From: GCA-020356105 sp041602815
Lineage (GTDB): Bacteria > Pseudomonadota > Alphaproteobacteria > UBA8366 > JADFVY01
Length of the DNA stretch: 39,578 nucleotides
Direction: 5' to 3'
NCBI GenBank assembly: GCA_041602815.1
Contig: JBFIFO010000013.1
Coordinates: 1 to 39,578, forward strand
Shown here one piece after another: positions 14,097-23,457 of this stretch; within the stretch, counting starts at the first letter, position 1; each line of letters starts with the position of its first letter. The notes below the pieces were generated by a model that did not search any database, was not told the origin of the DNA, and worked only from the letters and a program-made list of their open reading frames with translations. The position numbers and the translations under genes are program-made.

Positions 14097-16856
14097 TCAC
14101 TCGAAGCCGTAGCTGAACTCCCCGTCCTTGACGCTGACGTGCACGCGCTCGACCGGCTTGCCCTCCACCATGCGGTTCAGGAACTCGCCGCTGATTTTCG
14201 GCAGCACCGTGTTGGTCAGGATGGCATCGATCATGCGGCCGCCGCTTTCCAGCTCGGTGCAACGTTCGGCGATCAGCTTCACGACGTCGTCGTCATAGGT
14301 GAACGGCACCTTGTGGTTCCGGGCGATCCGCCTTTCGATGCGGCCGAGCTGCAGCCTGGCGATTGCGGCGATCATCTCGTCGTTGAGCGGATAGTACGGG
14401 ATGACGACGAGGCGGCCCAGCAGCGCCGCCGGGAAGACCTTCAGGAGCGGCTCGCGCAGTGCCTTGCTGATGCCCTCGGGGTCGGGCATCAGGTCGGGAT
14501 CCGCGCACATGCTCATGATCAGGTCGGTCCCGGCGTTCGTGGTCAGCAGGATCAGCGTGTTCTTGAAGTCAATCGCGCGGCCCTCGCCGTCCTCCATCCA
14601 GCCCTTGTCGAAGACCTGGAAGAAGATCTCGTGCACGTCCGGATGGGCCTTCTCGACCTCGTCCAGCAGCACCACGCTGTACGGCCGGCGGCGGACCGCC
14701 TCGGTCAGCACGCCGCCCTCGCCGTAGCCGACATAGCCGGGCGGCGCCCCCTTCAGGGTCGAGACGGTGTGGGCCTCCTGGAACTCGCTCAGGTTGATCG
14801 TGATGACGTTCTGCTCGCCGCCGTACAGCGCCTCGGCCAGCGCCAGTGCAGTCTCGGTCTTGCCGACGCCCGACGTGCCGGCCAGCATAAAGACGCCGAC
14901 CGGCTTGTTCGGGTTGTCGAGGCTGGCGCGCGACGTCTGGATGCGCCGGGCGATCATGTCGAGCGCGTGGCGCTGGCCGATGATGCGCGTCTCCATCGTA
15001 TCGGCGAGGTGGAGCACCGTCTCGATCTCGTTCTTCACCATGCGGCCGACCGGGATGCCGGTCCAGTCGCCGACCACGGAGGCGACCGCCTGATGGTCGA
15101 CGCTGGGCAGGATCAGCGGCCGTTCGCCCTGGAGGTCGGCGAGTTCCGCCTGCAATCCCTTGAGCTGCCCGAGGAGGTCCGTGCGCTCGGCGTCGGACAG
15201 CGTGTCCTTTTTGGCGGCCCCGGCACCGGTATCTACAACGACGGTTTCGGCCGCCTCGTCGGCGGCGCTCTCCAGCTCGCTCTCCGTGCCCTCGACCTTG
15301 CCGACATGGCCGCGCAACCTGGCGCGCAACTCGAGGATCTGCTCGACCAGCGCCTTCTCCTTCTCCCAGCGCTCCTCCAGCCCCTTCAGCCGCTCCGTCT
15401 CGGCGGCGAGCTTGTCCGAGGCTTCGCTCTCGCGTTCCGCAGTCTCTACGCCGACCGCCTTTTCGCGCCCGATGATCTCCAGCTCGGTATTCAGCGCCTC
15501 GATGCGCCGCCGGCAGTCGTCCACCTCGGCGGGCACGGCGTGCTGGCTGATCGCGACGCGGGCGCTTGCGGTATCGAGCAGGCTGACCGACTTGTCCGGC
15601 AGCTGGCGCGCCGGGATATAGCGGTGCGACAAGCGGACCGCCGCCTCGAGCGCCTCGTCGAGGATCTGCACCCGGTGGTGCAGCTCCATCGTCGAGGCGA
15701 CGCCGCGCATCATCAGAATCGCCTTTTCCTCGCTCGGCTCGCCGATCTGCACGACCTGGAAGCGGCGGGTCAGCGCCGGGTCCTTCTCGATGTGCTTCTT
15801 GTATTCCGCCCAGGTCGTGGCGGCGACGGTGCGCAGCGTGCCGCGCGCCAGCGCCGGCTTCAGCAGGTTGGCTGCGTCGCCGGTGCCGGCCGCGCCGCCG
15901 GCGCCGACAAGGGTATGGGCCTCGTCGATGAACAGGATGATCGGCTTCTCCGAGGACTGCACCTCCTCGATCACCTGGCGCAGCCGGTTCTCGAACTCGC
16001 CCTTCATGCTGGCGCCGGCTTGCAGCAGACCGACGTCGAGGTTGCGCAGGGTGACGTCCTTCAGCGGCGGCGGCACGTCGCCCGAGGCGATGCGCAGCGC
16101 GAAGCCCTCGACCACCGCGGTCTTGCCGACCCCGGCCTCGCCGGTCAGGATCGGGTTGTTCTGGCGCCGCCGCATGAGAATGTCGACGATCTGGCGGATT
16201 TCCTCGTCGCGGCCGACAATGGGATCGATCTCCCCCCTGCGCGCCCGCTCGGTCAAATCGACCGAGAACTGGCGCAGCGCCTCCTGCTTGCCCATCTGGG
16301 ATGGCGCCATGGCGCCGCTCGCCTCGCCTGGCGCGGCGCCGCCACCGACCTTGAAACCGTCGGAAGCATGCAGCGCATCCTCGGGCGAACCGCCGACGAC
16401 CTCGTCGAAGCGGTCGCTCAACGTGTCCAGCTTGACCTTCTCGAACTCGCGCGAGATCGACAGGAGGGCGTTGCGCAGCCCCGGGGTCTTGAGAATGCCA
16501 AACACGAGGTAGCCGGTGCGCACCTGCGCCTCGCCGAACAAGAGCGTCGCGTAGACCCAGCCGCGCTCGACAGCCTCCTCGACATGGGCCGAAAGATCCG
16601 AGATCGAGGTCGACCCGCGCGGCAGCCGGTCGAGCGCCTCGGTGAAGTCCTGCGCCAGCCGCGAGGGGTTGATGTCGAACTGCTTGACGATGCGATGCAG
16701 GTCGGAATCCCGCAGCTGGAGGACCTGATGCAGCCAGTGGGCCAGCTCGACATACGGGTTGCCCCGCATCTTGCAGAAGACGGTCGCGCTCTCGATCGAC
16801 TTGTAGCCGACCGGGTTCAGCTTACCGAAGAGAGCAACTCGACTGATTTCCGACAT
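14097..16856 (-). CDS. clpV: TssH/ClpV sheath-disassembly AAA+ ATPase
   Basis: A 919-residue Clp/Hsp100 ATPase that recycles contracted TssB/TssC sheaths. The N-terminus MSEISRVALFGKLNPVGYKS and CKMRGNPYVELAHWLHQVL is diagnostic for ClpV. Nucleotide domain 1 has Walker A GEAGVGKT (239-246) and Walker B LFIDEAH (308-314). A coiled-coil middle domain follows at roughly 410-550. Nucleotide domain 2 has Walker A GTSGVGKT (660-667) and a VVLLDEVEKAH Walker B. The length is normal. The start overlaps the end of tssG by 40 bases, with GGAGACGAG just upstream, so translation is probably coupled. A decayed duplicate of its 3' end lies at 13225-13394. Confidence 0.97.
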   Translation of the reverse strand: MSEISRVALFGKLNPVGYKSIESATVFCKMRGNPYVELAHWLHQVLQLRDSDLHRIVKQFDINPSRLAQDFTEALDRLPRGSTSISDLSAHVEEAVERGWVYATLLFGEAQVRTGYLVFGILKTPGLRNALLSISREFEKVKLDTLSDRFDEVVGGSPEDALHASDGFKVGGGAAPGEASGAMAPSQMGKQEALRQFSVDLTERARRGEIDPIVGRDEEIRQIVDILMRRRQNNPILTGEAGVGKTAVVEGFALRIASGDVPPPLKDVTLRNLDVGLLQAGASMKGEFENRLRQVIEEVQSSEKPIILFIDEAHTLVGAGGAAGTGDAANLLKPALARGTLRTVAATTWAEYKKHIEKDPALTRRFQVVQIGEPSEEKAILMMRGVASTMELHHRVQILDEALEAAVRLSHRYIPARQLPDKSVSLLDTASARVAISQHAVPAEVDDCRRRIEALNTELEIIGREKAVGVETAERESEASDKLAAETERLKGLEERWEKEKALVEQILELRARLRGHVGKVEGTESELESAADEAAETVVVDTGAGAAKKDTLSDAERTDLLGQLKGLQAELADLQGERPLILPSVDHQAVASVVGDWTGIPVGRMVKNEIETVLHLADTMETRIIGQRHALDMIARRIQTSRASLDNPNKPVGVFMLAGTSGVGKTETALALAEALYGGEQNVITINLSEFQEAHTVSTLKGAPPGYVGYGEGGVLTEAVRRRPYSVVLLDEVEKAHPDVHEIFFQVFDKGWMEDGEGRAIDFKNTLILLTTNAGTDLIMSMCADPDLMPDPEGISKALREPLLKVFPAALLGRLVVIPYYPLNDEMIAAIARLQLGRIERRIARNHKVPFTYDDDVVKLIAERCTELESGGRMIDAILTNTVLPKISGEFLNRMVEGKPVERVHVSVKDGEFSYGFE

Positions 16857-17956
16857 TTCTCGTCTCCAGCTTTTCTTGTTTCTTTTGATTCACGTTGCGG
16901 CGCCGCCACCGGCTCCGCAGTCTGGCGATCCTCGTACGCCGGGGCATCGAGGATCAGATCGTCGGCGTCCGTCTCCGTGCGGCGCAAGCCCAGCCAGGTC
17001 GTCCAGCCGAGCCGGCCGCTCACCCCCAGCCTCGTTTGCGGGACCTCGTCGCGCGCAAGGATCAGGTTGACGTCCCAGGCCAGCTGTTCGCCCGTGTAGT
17101 TGCGGACGATCGCCAGGAGCCGTCTGAAACTGTCGCTGCCCGGCAGCAGGCGCTGGAAACTGGCCAGCTTCATCGGCCCGAGGACGAGACGGAACTTGTG
17201 CTGGCAGCCCCACACCTGCGTGCCGGCAATCGCGTTGACGCCCAACGTCCCGGTCGCCGGCGAGCGGCCGAGCCGGCATCGGTCGGTCGCCGGCAGTTGC
17301 AGCCATGCGCCGATGAATTCAGCGATGCGCACGGGGATCCCGAAGAAGTCCGATATGATGGCACGCAAGCCTTCCGGGTGTCGGCTCTCGCTGCCCAGAA
17401 AGCCGGCGTAATGCAGTTTCGCGACGTCGGGCATGTCGTCGCGATCCCGCAATGCCGGCATCCCGATCCCGGAAAGGGCTCCCAGCTGCCTTGCGTACCA
17501 GTCCGAATCCGGGCGGTCGAAGCTTACGGCGGGCCGGGCGTTCGCCCACGCGCGGTAGAACAGCGACAGCATTCGGTGGTGGAACACGTCCAGGAACCGG
17601 GCAAACGTCGGGTCGTGGGCATTGCGCAGCCGGTCAAAGGCATATTCGGTCAGATGGATCGGCAGCGGCCCGTTGGGACCCGACAGACCGAAGAAGTAGC
17701 CGGCCAGGCGTGGCGGCCGGCCGTCCTTGCCTTGGCGGAAGGACGACAGGGCCGAAGGCGCGAACGCCAGGCTGGGATCCTGGGCCAGGCGCACAGGATC
17801 GTCGGCCGCCCGGGTCGTCAGGCCAAGGCGCGGCTCATCGCCGAGTGCGCACTCCAGGCGCCGCACCGCCTCGAAAAAATCGAACCTGTGCGGCGCGTCC
17901 TCAAGAGCACGACAAATCGTCAGAGCAGATGTCTTTGCCCGATCCTGGTCGGCCAT
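16817..17956 (-). CDS. tssG: TssG (ImpH/VasB) baseplate protein
   Basis: A 379-residue baseplate component of the TssE-F-G-K wedge. Family features are PHRFDFFEAVRRLE near the N-terminus, GYFFGLSGPNGPLPIHLTEY, HRMLSLFYRAWANARPAVSF, and FIGAWLQLPATDRCRLG with NAIAGTQVWGCQHKFRLVLG in the C-terminal half. The reading frame overlaps tssF by 37 bases at its start and clpV by 40 bases at its end. The last 40 or so residues are charged and unlike typical TssG, consistent with an overlap-driven tail. Confidence 0.95.
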   Translation of the reverse strand: MADQDRAKTSALTICRALEDAPHRFDFFEAVRRLECALGDEPRLGLTTRAADDPVRLAQDPSLAFAPSALSSFRQGKDGRPPRLAGYFFGLSGPNGPLPIHLTEYAFDRLRNAHDPTFARFLDVFHHRMLSLFYRAWANARPAVSFDRPDSDWYARQLGALSGIGMPALRDRDDMPDVAKLHYAGFLGSESRHPEGLRAIISDFFGIPVRIAEFIGAWLQLPATDRCRLGRSPATGTLGVNAIAGTQVWGCQHKFRLVLGPMKLASFQRLLPGSDSFRRLLAIVRNYTGEQLAWDVNLILARDEVPQTRLGVSGRLGWTTWLGLRRTETDADDLILDAPAYEDRQTAEPVAAPQRESKETRKAGDEKCRKSVELLSSVS

Positions 17957-19800
17957 CGTGTTATTTCACCACGTTCCGTCGTCCGCAGAACCGTTTCCGT
18001 GAACGAATTGATCGTTGTGTACTTTGCAAAATACCGTTCGAGCACACTGGCGAGCGGAAACACGCCACTGCCTTCGAACGCCTGATCCTCCATGGTTAGC
18101 GTTATCTCGAGCCCGCGCCCGAACGCGATCGGACCCATGCCGCCGATGCGCCGGTTGATCGCGCGGTGGGAAATCGAGACCACGCCGTCGATCTGTTTTC
18201 TGGTCGATTGATCCTTGAGGTCGCCATACAGCGACAGCAGCTGCCTCAGAGCCGCCGCGCCCGTGCCGTCGTTGCCATCGAGCAGCGTGGCATAATTGAA
18301 GTTGAGGTGGTTGACCAGCCGCCAGGCAATCTCCCGCTGGGCCGCGGACGGCCGCGGCCGTGTCGGCCCGGCCAGGCAACGCGCCGCGACGACGGGAGCT
18401 CCCGATTCCAGCGTGAAATCGGTCTTGCTGCCGCCAACCGGCATGTGCAGTGGCAGATCCCGGTTAGTGCACAGGGTGACGAGCGCCAGCTGCCGCAGGT
18501 CGCTGCTGAACGGCGCTTCGTTGCCGTCGACCAGCGAGATGAAGATCTCGCTGCCGATGTAGCTGGAGCGCGGCCCGAACGTGCGCTGGCGTGACGACAG
18601 CTGCCGCTGCTCTCGGTGCAGCGTGTAGTAGGCGCGGTGCTCCCGGTAATCGCGCTGGTCGGCGGCGCCATAGAACGGCAGGAATTCCTGCTTGCGTTCG
18701 TTGCTGGTGCCGTAACCGACGGCGGAGACGACGCTGTGCACTTCGAAATCGACGGGCCGGCTGCGATCCGGAACGATATGGAACTCGGGCACGCTGTCCG
18801 AAAGGTGGATGCGGTCGGCCCGCTTCTCGAACAAGTTGACCGCAGGCGTACAGTACAGCGCGAAATGCGACGCATCGATCGCGTCTTCGAGAGCCGGGTT
18901 GACGGTGTCGAGCAACACGATCACGTCGATCTCGGTTGCCTTGCACTGGCGCAGGCCGGCATTGAGGCCGGACAGCTCAACGAACAGGAAACGCTCGGGA
19001 AACGCGAAATACTCCTGCAGCAGGCGGTAGCCATCAAAGGACCGCGATACGTTCGGCAGCAGCGCCTCCTCCTCGTTGAAACCGAGTGGCCGAATTTTCG
19101 ACTTGGGAAGGATTTCCCGCCACGACGCATCCTTGCGTTTGGCCGGTTGCAGGACGATCCCGATCGAATTGGCAACCAGCTGTTCATAAACATATGTCGG
19201 CAGCGCATCCGTCCCGCGAAGACAGATGACCAATTCGTCGAGCGCAAGCTTGTCGCACGTCAGACCGGCGGTCGTCTTCAACCGCCAGCGAACGCCCGCC
19301 TTCGCGCGCCCGACATTCGGAATACCCATCGCGGCGACCGCAGCGGTCGAAGCGAGGTAACCCGCCTCCGAGATTTCCAGCGGCCACAGCGTCACGTCGT
19401 GCGCTGTCCGATACTCGCACGGGGTTTGCACGTCCTTGCCCATGCGGCTGCGCAGCGCACTGCCGCGCGGTACCGTAAAACCATCCGCAAGGCTACCCTC
19501 GGTGAGGTCCGGCTGGAGCTGGACGGTGGCCATTGACGGGACCGGCGCCAGGTAGTGCGGGTAGACCATCTCGAGAAGGTTCTGCGTGAACCGCGGATAT
19601 TCCGCATCCACTTTCAACTGCACGCGTGCAGCCATGTAGCCGAACCCTTCGAGCAGCCGCTCGACATAGGGGTCCGCACAGTCCAGACCCTCAAGCCCGA
19701 GCCGACCAGCAATCTTCGGGTATTCCGCACCGAATTCCGCGAACATCTCGCGAATGTGCTGGAGCTCGCGGTTGTAATACTGTAGCAGGCGCGGGTCCAT
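17920..19800 (-). CDS. tssF: TssF (ImpG/VasA) baseplate protein
   Basis: A 626-residue baseplate protein. The start MDPRLLQYYNRELQHIREMF, then EFGAEYPKIAGRLGLEG and DPYVERLLEGFGYMAARVQL, is the standard TssF opening. PHYLAPVPSMATVQLQPDL and VPRGSALRS follow as expected. The C-terminus GGMGPIAFGRGLEITLTMED and VLERYFAKYTTINSF is also typical. The ATG at 19800 overlaps the tssE stop, giving TGATG; the open frame extends further upstream but that part is tssE in another frame. It should work in the cytoplasm with TssE, TssG and TssK around the VgrG hub. Confidence 0.96.
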   Translation of the reverse strand: MDPRLLQYYNRELQHIREMFAEFGAEYPKIAGRLGLEGLDCADPYVERLLEGFGYMAARVQLKVDAEYPRFTQNLLEMVYPHYLAPVPSMATVQLQPDLTEGSLADGFTVPRGSALRSRMGKDVQTPCEYRTAHDVTLWPLEISEAGYLASTAAVAAMGIPNVGRAKAGVRWRLKTTAGLTCDKLALDELVICLRGTDALPTYVYEQLVANSIGIVLQPAKRKDASWREILPKSKIRPLGFNEEEALLPNVSRSFDGYRLLQEYFAFPERFLFVELSGLNAGLRQCKATEIDVIVLLDTVNPALEDAIDASHFALYCTPAVNLFEKRADRIHLSDSVPEFHIVPDRSRPVDFEVHSVVSAVGYGTSNERKQEFLPFYGAADQRDYREHRAYYTLHREQRQLSSRQRTFGPRSSYIGSEIFISLVDGNEAPFSSDLRQLALVTLCTNRDLPLHMPVGGSKTDFTLESGAPVVAARCLAGPTRPRPSAAQREIAWRLVNHLNFNYATLLDGNDGTGAAALRQLLSLYGDLKDQSTRKQIDGVVSISHRAINRRIGGMGPIAFGRGLEITLTMEDQAFEGSGVFPLASVLERYFAKYTTINSFTETVLRTTERGEITRWPTRIGQRHLL

Positions 19801-20315
19801 CAGGCCGATCCCGTCGAAGCGCGATCCGTTACGCTGAAGCTCCCGGATTCCAGATCCAGCTCGGTCCGCAGGTACAGGCGCAACGGCATGGGCTGCGCCC
19901 ACAACTCGCCTTCGATCTCGAACGCGATGGCGTTGCGGTTCATTTCGCCTTCCGAGACGATCGCGCGGACCTTCACCGAATTGCGCAGGATGCGCGGTTC
20001 GAAATCGAGAATCGCTTGCCTTAACGCGCGCTCGACCTGCGGTATGTCGATGCCCGAAGCGCTGACCCCCGTCAAATCCGGAAGGCCGTAATTGACCACC
20101 GAATGCGCGACAAGCGGATAATCATCGAGATCCTGCAGCGAGGCCAGATTTCCGCAGTTGAGCAACCAGCCGAGGTCCCGAAGCACACTCTCCCGCAGCC
20201 GGCGCATCGAAAGCACCCGCTTGTCCGCCGATTCCTTTTTCTTGTCCGGCTCGTTGTCGGTAAGACGATCAAGCAGCGAAGGCTGCAGACGCTCCTTGGG
20301 TGAGAGTTCAGCCAT
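19800..20315 (-). CDS. tssE: TssE (ImpF) gp25-like baseplate protein
   Basis: A 171-residue homologue of phage T4 gp25. Family segments include QPSLLDRLTDNEP, SMRRLRESVLRDLGWLLNC, VNYGLPDLTGVS and VERALRQAILDFEPRI followed by VKVRAIVSE. It nucleates sheath assembly on the baseplate. The ATG at 20315 (MAELSPKERL) lies inside the last codons of tagJ with an eight-base overlap; upstream in-frame codons to 20360 are tagJ sequence in another frame. The length is normal. Confidence 0.95.
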   Translation of the reverse strand: MAELSPKERLQPSLLDRLTDNEPDKKKESADKRVLSMRRLRESVLRDLGWLLNCGNLASLQDLDDYPLVAHSVVNYGLPDLTGVSASGIDIPQVERALRQAILDFEPRILRNSVKVRAIVSEGEMNRNAIAFEIEGELWAQPMPLRLYLRTELDLESGSFSVTDRASTGSA

Positions 20316-21144
20316 CGTGCACTTCCGCGACTTCGGCCACTTCCGGCGTCGCCACGGCATTTAACGAGATCTGCCGTATCTCCATGAGTGGATGCTCGGC
20401 GACATCCGTCGCCAACATCCGCTGTCCCAACCCGACGAACAGGTCATCACCGCGCTGCTGCCATTCGGTGCGCCGGCCCATGCGGATCTCAGTGCTGGCA
20501 TCCGCCTCCGACCCAGGATACCGGGTCGGGATCAGCCCGACGGCGCCGCCCCCATTGGTCCACGTAAACTGGCCCGGGAGCCATACAAGGTCACGCAGAT
20601 CCACAGGTTCCTCGATACGAAGCGACTTGATCAGATGAAACGGCACCCAATAATACGCGCCGTTGACCACCACCTCGAGCACCGGCCCGAGGCGCTGATC
20701 CGCATCGGCGATCCATTCGAAGGGCTGGCCGTCAATCTCGCCGGACGTCGCGGGAGCCAGATCGAAGGCCTCCTCGCGTAGCGGCCGTGCGGCCGCCTCG
20801 TCGCCTTTCGCCGTCAGGCGCAAGGCCTCGATCAACAACGCCACCCAGCGCTCCGGCTTGCCGAATACCAACGGCGTGCCCCTGCCGGCGAAGATCGCTT
20901 GCCGCAATACCTCGCAGCGCAGCGCCTCGCGGTAGGTCTGCACCATTGCCAGGGTGCCGGCATCCAGCTCGCCGGCGACTTTCAGCTGGTTGAAAGCTCT
21001 GTCCCACTGGCCGAGAATGGCCAGGAGCTGGAACAGAAACACCCGATACTTTGCGTTGGATGGGTCATTGCGCACCTGCTCCTGCAGTTGCGACAACGAT
21101 GCCTCGAGACTGCCTTCCCGCAGACTCTGCTCTGCCAGCAACAT
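20308..21144 (-). CDS. tagJ: TagJ (ImpE/SciE) T6SS accessory protein
   Basis: A 278-residue protein of the ImpE/SciE family. The N-terminal TPR-like helices LREGSLEASLSQLQEQVRND and KYRVFLFQLLAILGQWDRAF are characteristic. The C-terminal domain contains LGPVLEVVVNGAYYWVPFHL and RDLVWLPGQFTWTNGG. TagJ binds the TssB N-terminus and modulates recruitment of ClpV to the sheath. It sits between hcp and tssE, the order of the rhizobial imp operon. A 181-base gap with an inverted repeat separates it from hcp, so it may be expressed at a lower level than hcp. Confidence 0.93.
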   Translation of the reverse strand: MLLAEQSLREGSLEASLSQLQEQVRNDPSNAKYRVFLFQLLAILGQWDRAFNQLKVAGELDAGTLAMVQTYREALRCEVLRQAIFAGRGTPLVFGKPERWVALLIEALRLTAKGDEAAARPLREEAFDLAPATSGEIDGQPFEWIADADQRLGPVLEVVVNGAYYWVPFHLIKSLRIEEPVDLRDLVWLPGQFTWTNGGGAVGLIPTRYPGSEADASTEIRMGRRTEWQQRGDDLFVGLGQRMLATDVAEHPLMEIRQISLNAVATPEVAEVAEVHDG

Positions 21145-21247
21145 GGCGTCTACCCCGCGATTTGCGCGTGTTTCAGTCGGACAAACAGGGCGGATCGGAA
21201 GAAGCCCGTGCTACGTCCGGTCCCCGCCTGGGCGCTCACGGCGGAGC

Positions 21248-21297
21248 CAGGACGGCAGGCATGTCTTCCGGACGACAACGGCGGCCTATCCGTCCTG
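21248..21297 (-). promoter_or_regulatory. 8-bp inverted repeat in the hcp-tagJ gap
   Basis: CAGGACGG at 21248-21255 and CCGTCCTG at 21290-21297 form perfect 8-base arms around a 34-base loop, between the hcp stop and the tagJ start. In the transcript this could fold and protect the hcp message or reduce read-through. There is no T-run, so it is not a classical terminator. Confidence 0.3.
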
Positions 21298-21325
21298 TGC
21301 CCTGTCTGCCACGGCGAACCGTCGC

Positions 21326-21811
21326 CTAGCCGGTCGCCTTGTTGGCGGCGATATCCCATCCCATTTTGATGGGGGCATCGCCCGAACCGTCCGGCTTCTG
21401 TGGAACATAGTCCACCGAAACCTTGCCGAAGTTCAGGGTGACATTCTCCGTCAGACGATCTTCACCGCCGCTGCCGCCGGTCGAGATCGAACTGATGATC
21501 ACGTCTTCCATTTTGATCTTCAGGTACTCCAGGGCATTCTCGCCGGCCTTGCGAACGGTCAGGAGCGCCTCGGGATAGTGCTTGCCGTTGCAGCACATCT
21601 TCATCAGGACTGGCGACGCCTTGTCCACCCACTTGGTCAGCGAGATATCCTGGACGTTCACTTTCCCGGCACCGCCGCCGCTGCCGTAATGGGTCGAGCC
21701 GCTCTGCGACAGGCCCCAACTCCACGCCAGCACGTCGATTTCGTCCTTGTGCTTATCGTCCGGCGACTCCCCTTTGATGTCGCCAATCTTGACAAACATA
21801 TCGACAGCCAT
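21326..21811 (-). CDS. hcp: Hcp (TssD) tube protein
   Basis: A 161-residue hexameric tube protein. It starts MAVDMFVKIGDIKGES and has DVLAWSWGLSQSG, VQDISLTKWVDKASPVLMK, KMEDVIISSISTGGSGGEDR and LNFGKVSVDYVPQ, all typical Hcp elements. The ATG at 21811 has GGGAG nine bases upstream; codons upstream to 21859 are not family sequence. A 148-base gap separates it from tssC, long enough for its own promoter, which would suit the high demand for Hcp. Confidence 0.96.
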   Translation of the reverse strand: MAVDMFVKIGDIKGESPDDKHKDEIDVLAWSWGLSQSGSTHYGSGGGAGKVNVQDISLTKWVDKASPVLMKMCCNGKHYPEALLTVRKAGENALEYLKIKMEDVIISSISTGGSGGEDRLTENVTLNFGKVSVDYVPQKPDGSGDAPIKMGWDIAANKATG

Positions 21812-21959
21812 TGATTTGCACTCCCTTTCTGAGTTGTCTGACATCCAGACGAGCGACACTCGTGCGCTCGCACTCCCCTAATCGCCTTGACCACCCTGCC
21901 AGGGTCACGGTTTCCCGGCCCGCGACGTCCGGTGCGGACCGAAACACAGCATGAAGTCG

Positions 21960-23456
21960 TCAGGCCGCCTTCGCCGACGGCAGCTTCGAAACCAGGCGCA
22001 GCGACACCGTCAGGCCTTCCAGCTGGTAATGCGGCCGCAGATAGAATTTCGAGGTGTAGTAGCCCGGATTGCCCTCGACCTCCTCGACCGTGACCTCCGC
22101 CGCCGCAAGTGGCCGCGATGCCTTCGTCTCCTCGCTGGAATGTGCCGGGTCCCCGTCCACGTACTGCATGATCCAGTCGTTCAGCCACCGTTCCATATCG
22201 GCGCGCTCCTTGAACGATCCGATCTTGTCCCGGACGATGCATTTCAGGTAGTGGGCGAAACGACAGGTTGCGAACAGATAGGGCAGTCTCGCCGCCAGAT
22301 TCGCATTTGCAGTGGCGTCGGGGTCGTCGTACTCCGCCGGCTTGTGCAGCGACTGCGCTCCGATGAACGCGGCGAAATCCGAATTCTTCTTGTGAATGAG
22401 CGGCATGAATCCGTTCTTTGCCAGCTCCGCCTCCCGCCGGTCGCTGATCGCGATTTCCGTCGGGCACTTCATATCGACCCCGCCGTCATCGGTCGGGAAG
22501 GTATGCGTCGGCAGTCCCTCGACCGCACCGCCCGACTCGACGCCGCGGATGCGCGAGCACCAGCCGTAGAGCTTGAACGACCGGTTGATGTTGATCGCCA
22601 TCGCATATGCGGAGTTTGCCCAGGTGTATTTGCTGTGATCGGCGCTCCCCGTGTCCTCCTCGAAGTCGAACTCCTCCACCGGATCGGTCTTCGACCCATA
22701 GGGCAGACGGGCGAGGAATCTGGGCATGGCAAGCCCGATGTAACGGGAATCCTCCGACTCGCGCAGCGAGCGCCAGGACGCATATTCCGGCGTCAGGAAG
22801 ATCTTCGTAAGATCGCGCGGATTTGCCAGCTCGCCCCAGGTGTCCATCTGCATGACCTTCGGGTCGGCGCCCGCAATGAACGGTGTATGCGACGCCGCAC
22901 AGGTCTGTGCAATCTCGTTCAGGAACTCGACATCCGGCGGGCTGTGGTCGAAGTGGTAGTCACCCACCAGGCAGCCATAGGGCTCGCCTCCGAACTGCCC
23001 GTACTCCTCCTCGTACACGCGTTTGAAGATCGGGCTCTGATCCCAGGCAACGCCCTTGAACTTCTTCAGCGTCTTGTGCAGGTCCTTCTTCGAAATGTTG
23101 AAGACCTTGATCTTCAGCATCTCGTCGGTCTCGCTGTTGTTCACCAGGTGGTGCAGCCCGCGCCAGGCCCCTTCAACCTTCTGGAAGTCCTCGTGATGCA
23201 TGATCAGGTTGATCTGCTCGCTGAGCTTCCGGTCGATCTCGGCTATGATCGCCTCGATCGTCAGGACGACATCGCTCGAAACCACATCCGTATCGGCAAG
23301 CACATATTCCGCCAGCGTATGGACGGCGGTCTCGACGGCCTCCTTGGTCCGGTCGGACTTCGGCTTGAATTCCTTGGTCAGCAAGGCGCCGAAATCATCG
23401 GGACTGATTGTTTCGACTTGGGCTTCTTCTTGGGTTTTTGCTTCCGCGTCAGCCAT
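21960..23456 (-). CDS. tssC: TssC (ImpC/VipB) large sheath subunit
   Basis: A 498-residue contractile sheath subunit. The N-terminal helix ETISPDDFGALLTKEFKPKS is the region recognised by ClpV in this family. The core has HHEDFQKVEGAWRGLHHLVN, IFKRVYEEEYGQFGGEPYGC, MPRFLARLPYGSKTDPVEEF and KYTWANSAYAMAININRSF. The C-terminal handshake domain (CRFAHYLKCIVRDKIGSF through YYTSKFYLRPHYQLEGLTVS) is intact, unlike in the hybrid at 7563-9098. The ATG at 23456 with GGAGGAAGGA upstream was chosen. It follows the tssB stop by one base. Confidence 0.97.
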   Translation of the reverse strand: MADAEAKTQEEAQVETISPDDFGALLTKEFKPKSDRTKEAVETAVHTLAEYVLADTDVVSSDVVLTIEAIIAEIDRKLSEQINLIMHHEDFQKVEGAWRGLHHLVNNSETDEMLKIKVFNISKKDLHKTLKKFKGVAWDQSPIFKRVYEEEYGQFGGEPYGCLVGDYHFDHSPPDVEFLNEIAQTCAASHTPFIAGADPKVMQMDTWGELANPRDLTKIFLTPEYASWRSLRESEDSRYIGLAMPRFLARLPYGSKTDPVEEFDFEEDTGSADHSKYTWANSAYAMAININRSFKLYGWCSRIRGVESGGAVEGLPTHTFPTDDGGVDMKCPTEIAISDRREAELAKNGFMPLIHKKNSDFAAFIGAQSLHKPAEYDDPDATANANLAARLPYLFATCRFAHYLKCIVRDKIGSFKERADMERWLNDWIMQYVDGDPAHSSEETKASRPLAAAEVTVEEVEGNPGYYTSKFYLRPHYQLEGLTVSLRLVSKLPSAKAA

Positions 23457-23457
23457 T

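Noticed and set aside
14076..17099. A 1007-codon open frame on the plus strand opposite clpV and tssG.
   Set aside because: It is a mirror of GC-rich codons in clpV; its translation is His/Arg/Leu-rich with no family motif, while the minus strand codes a complete ClpV.
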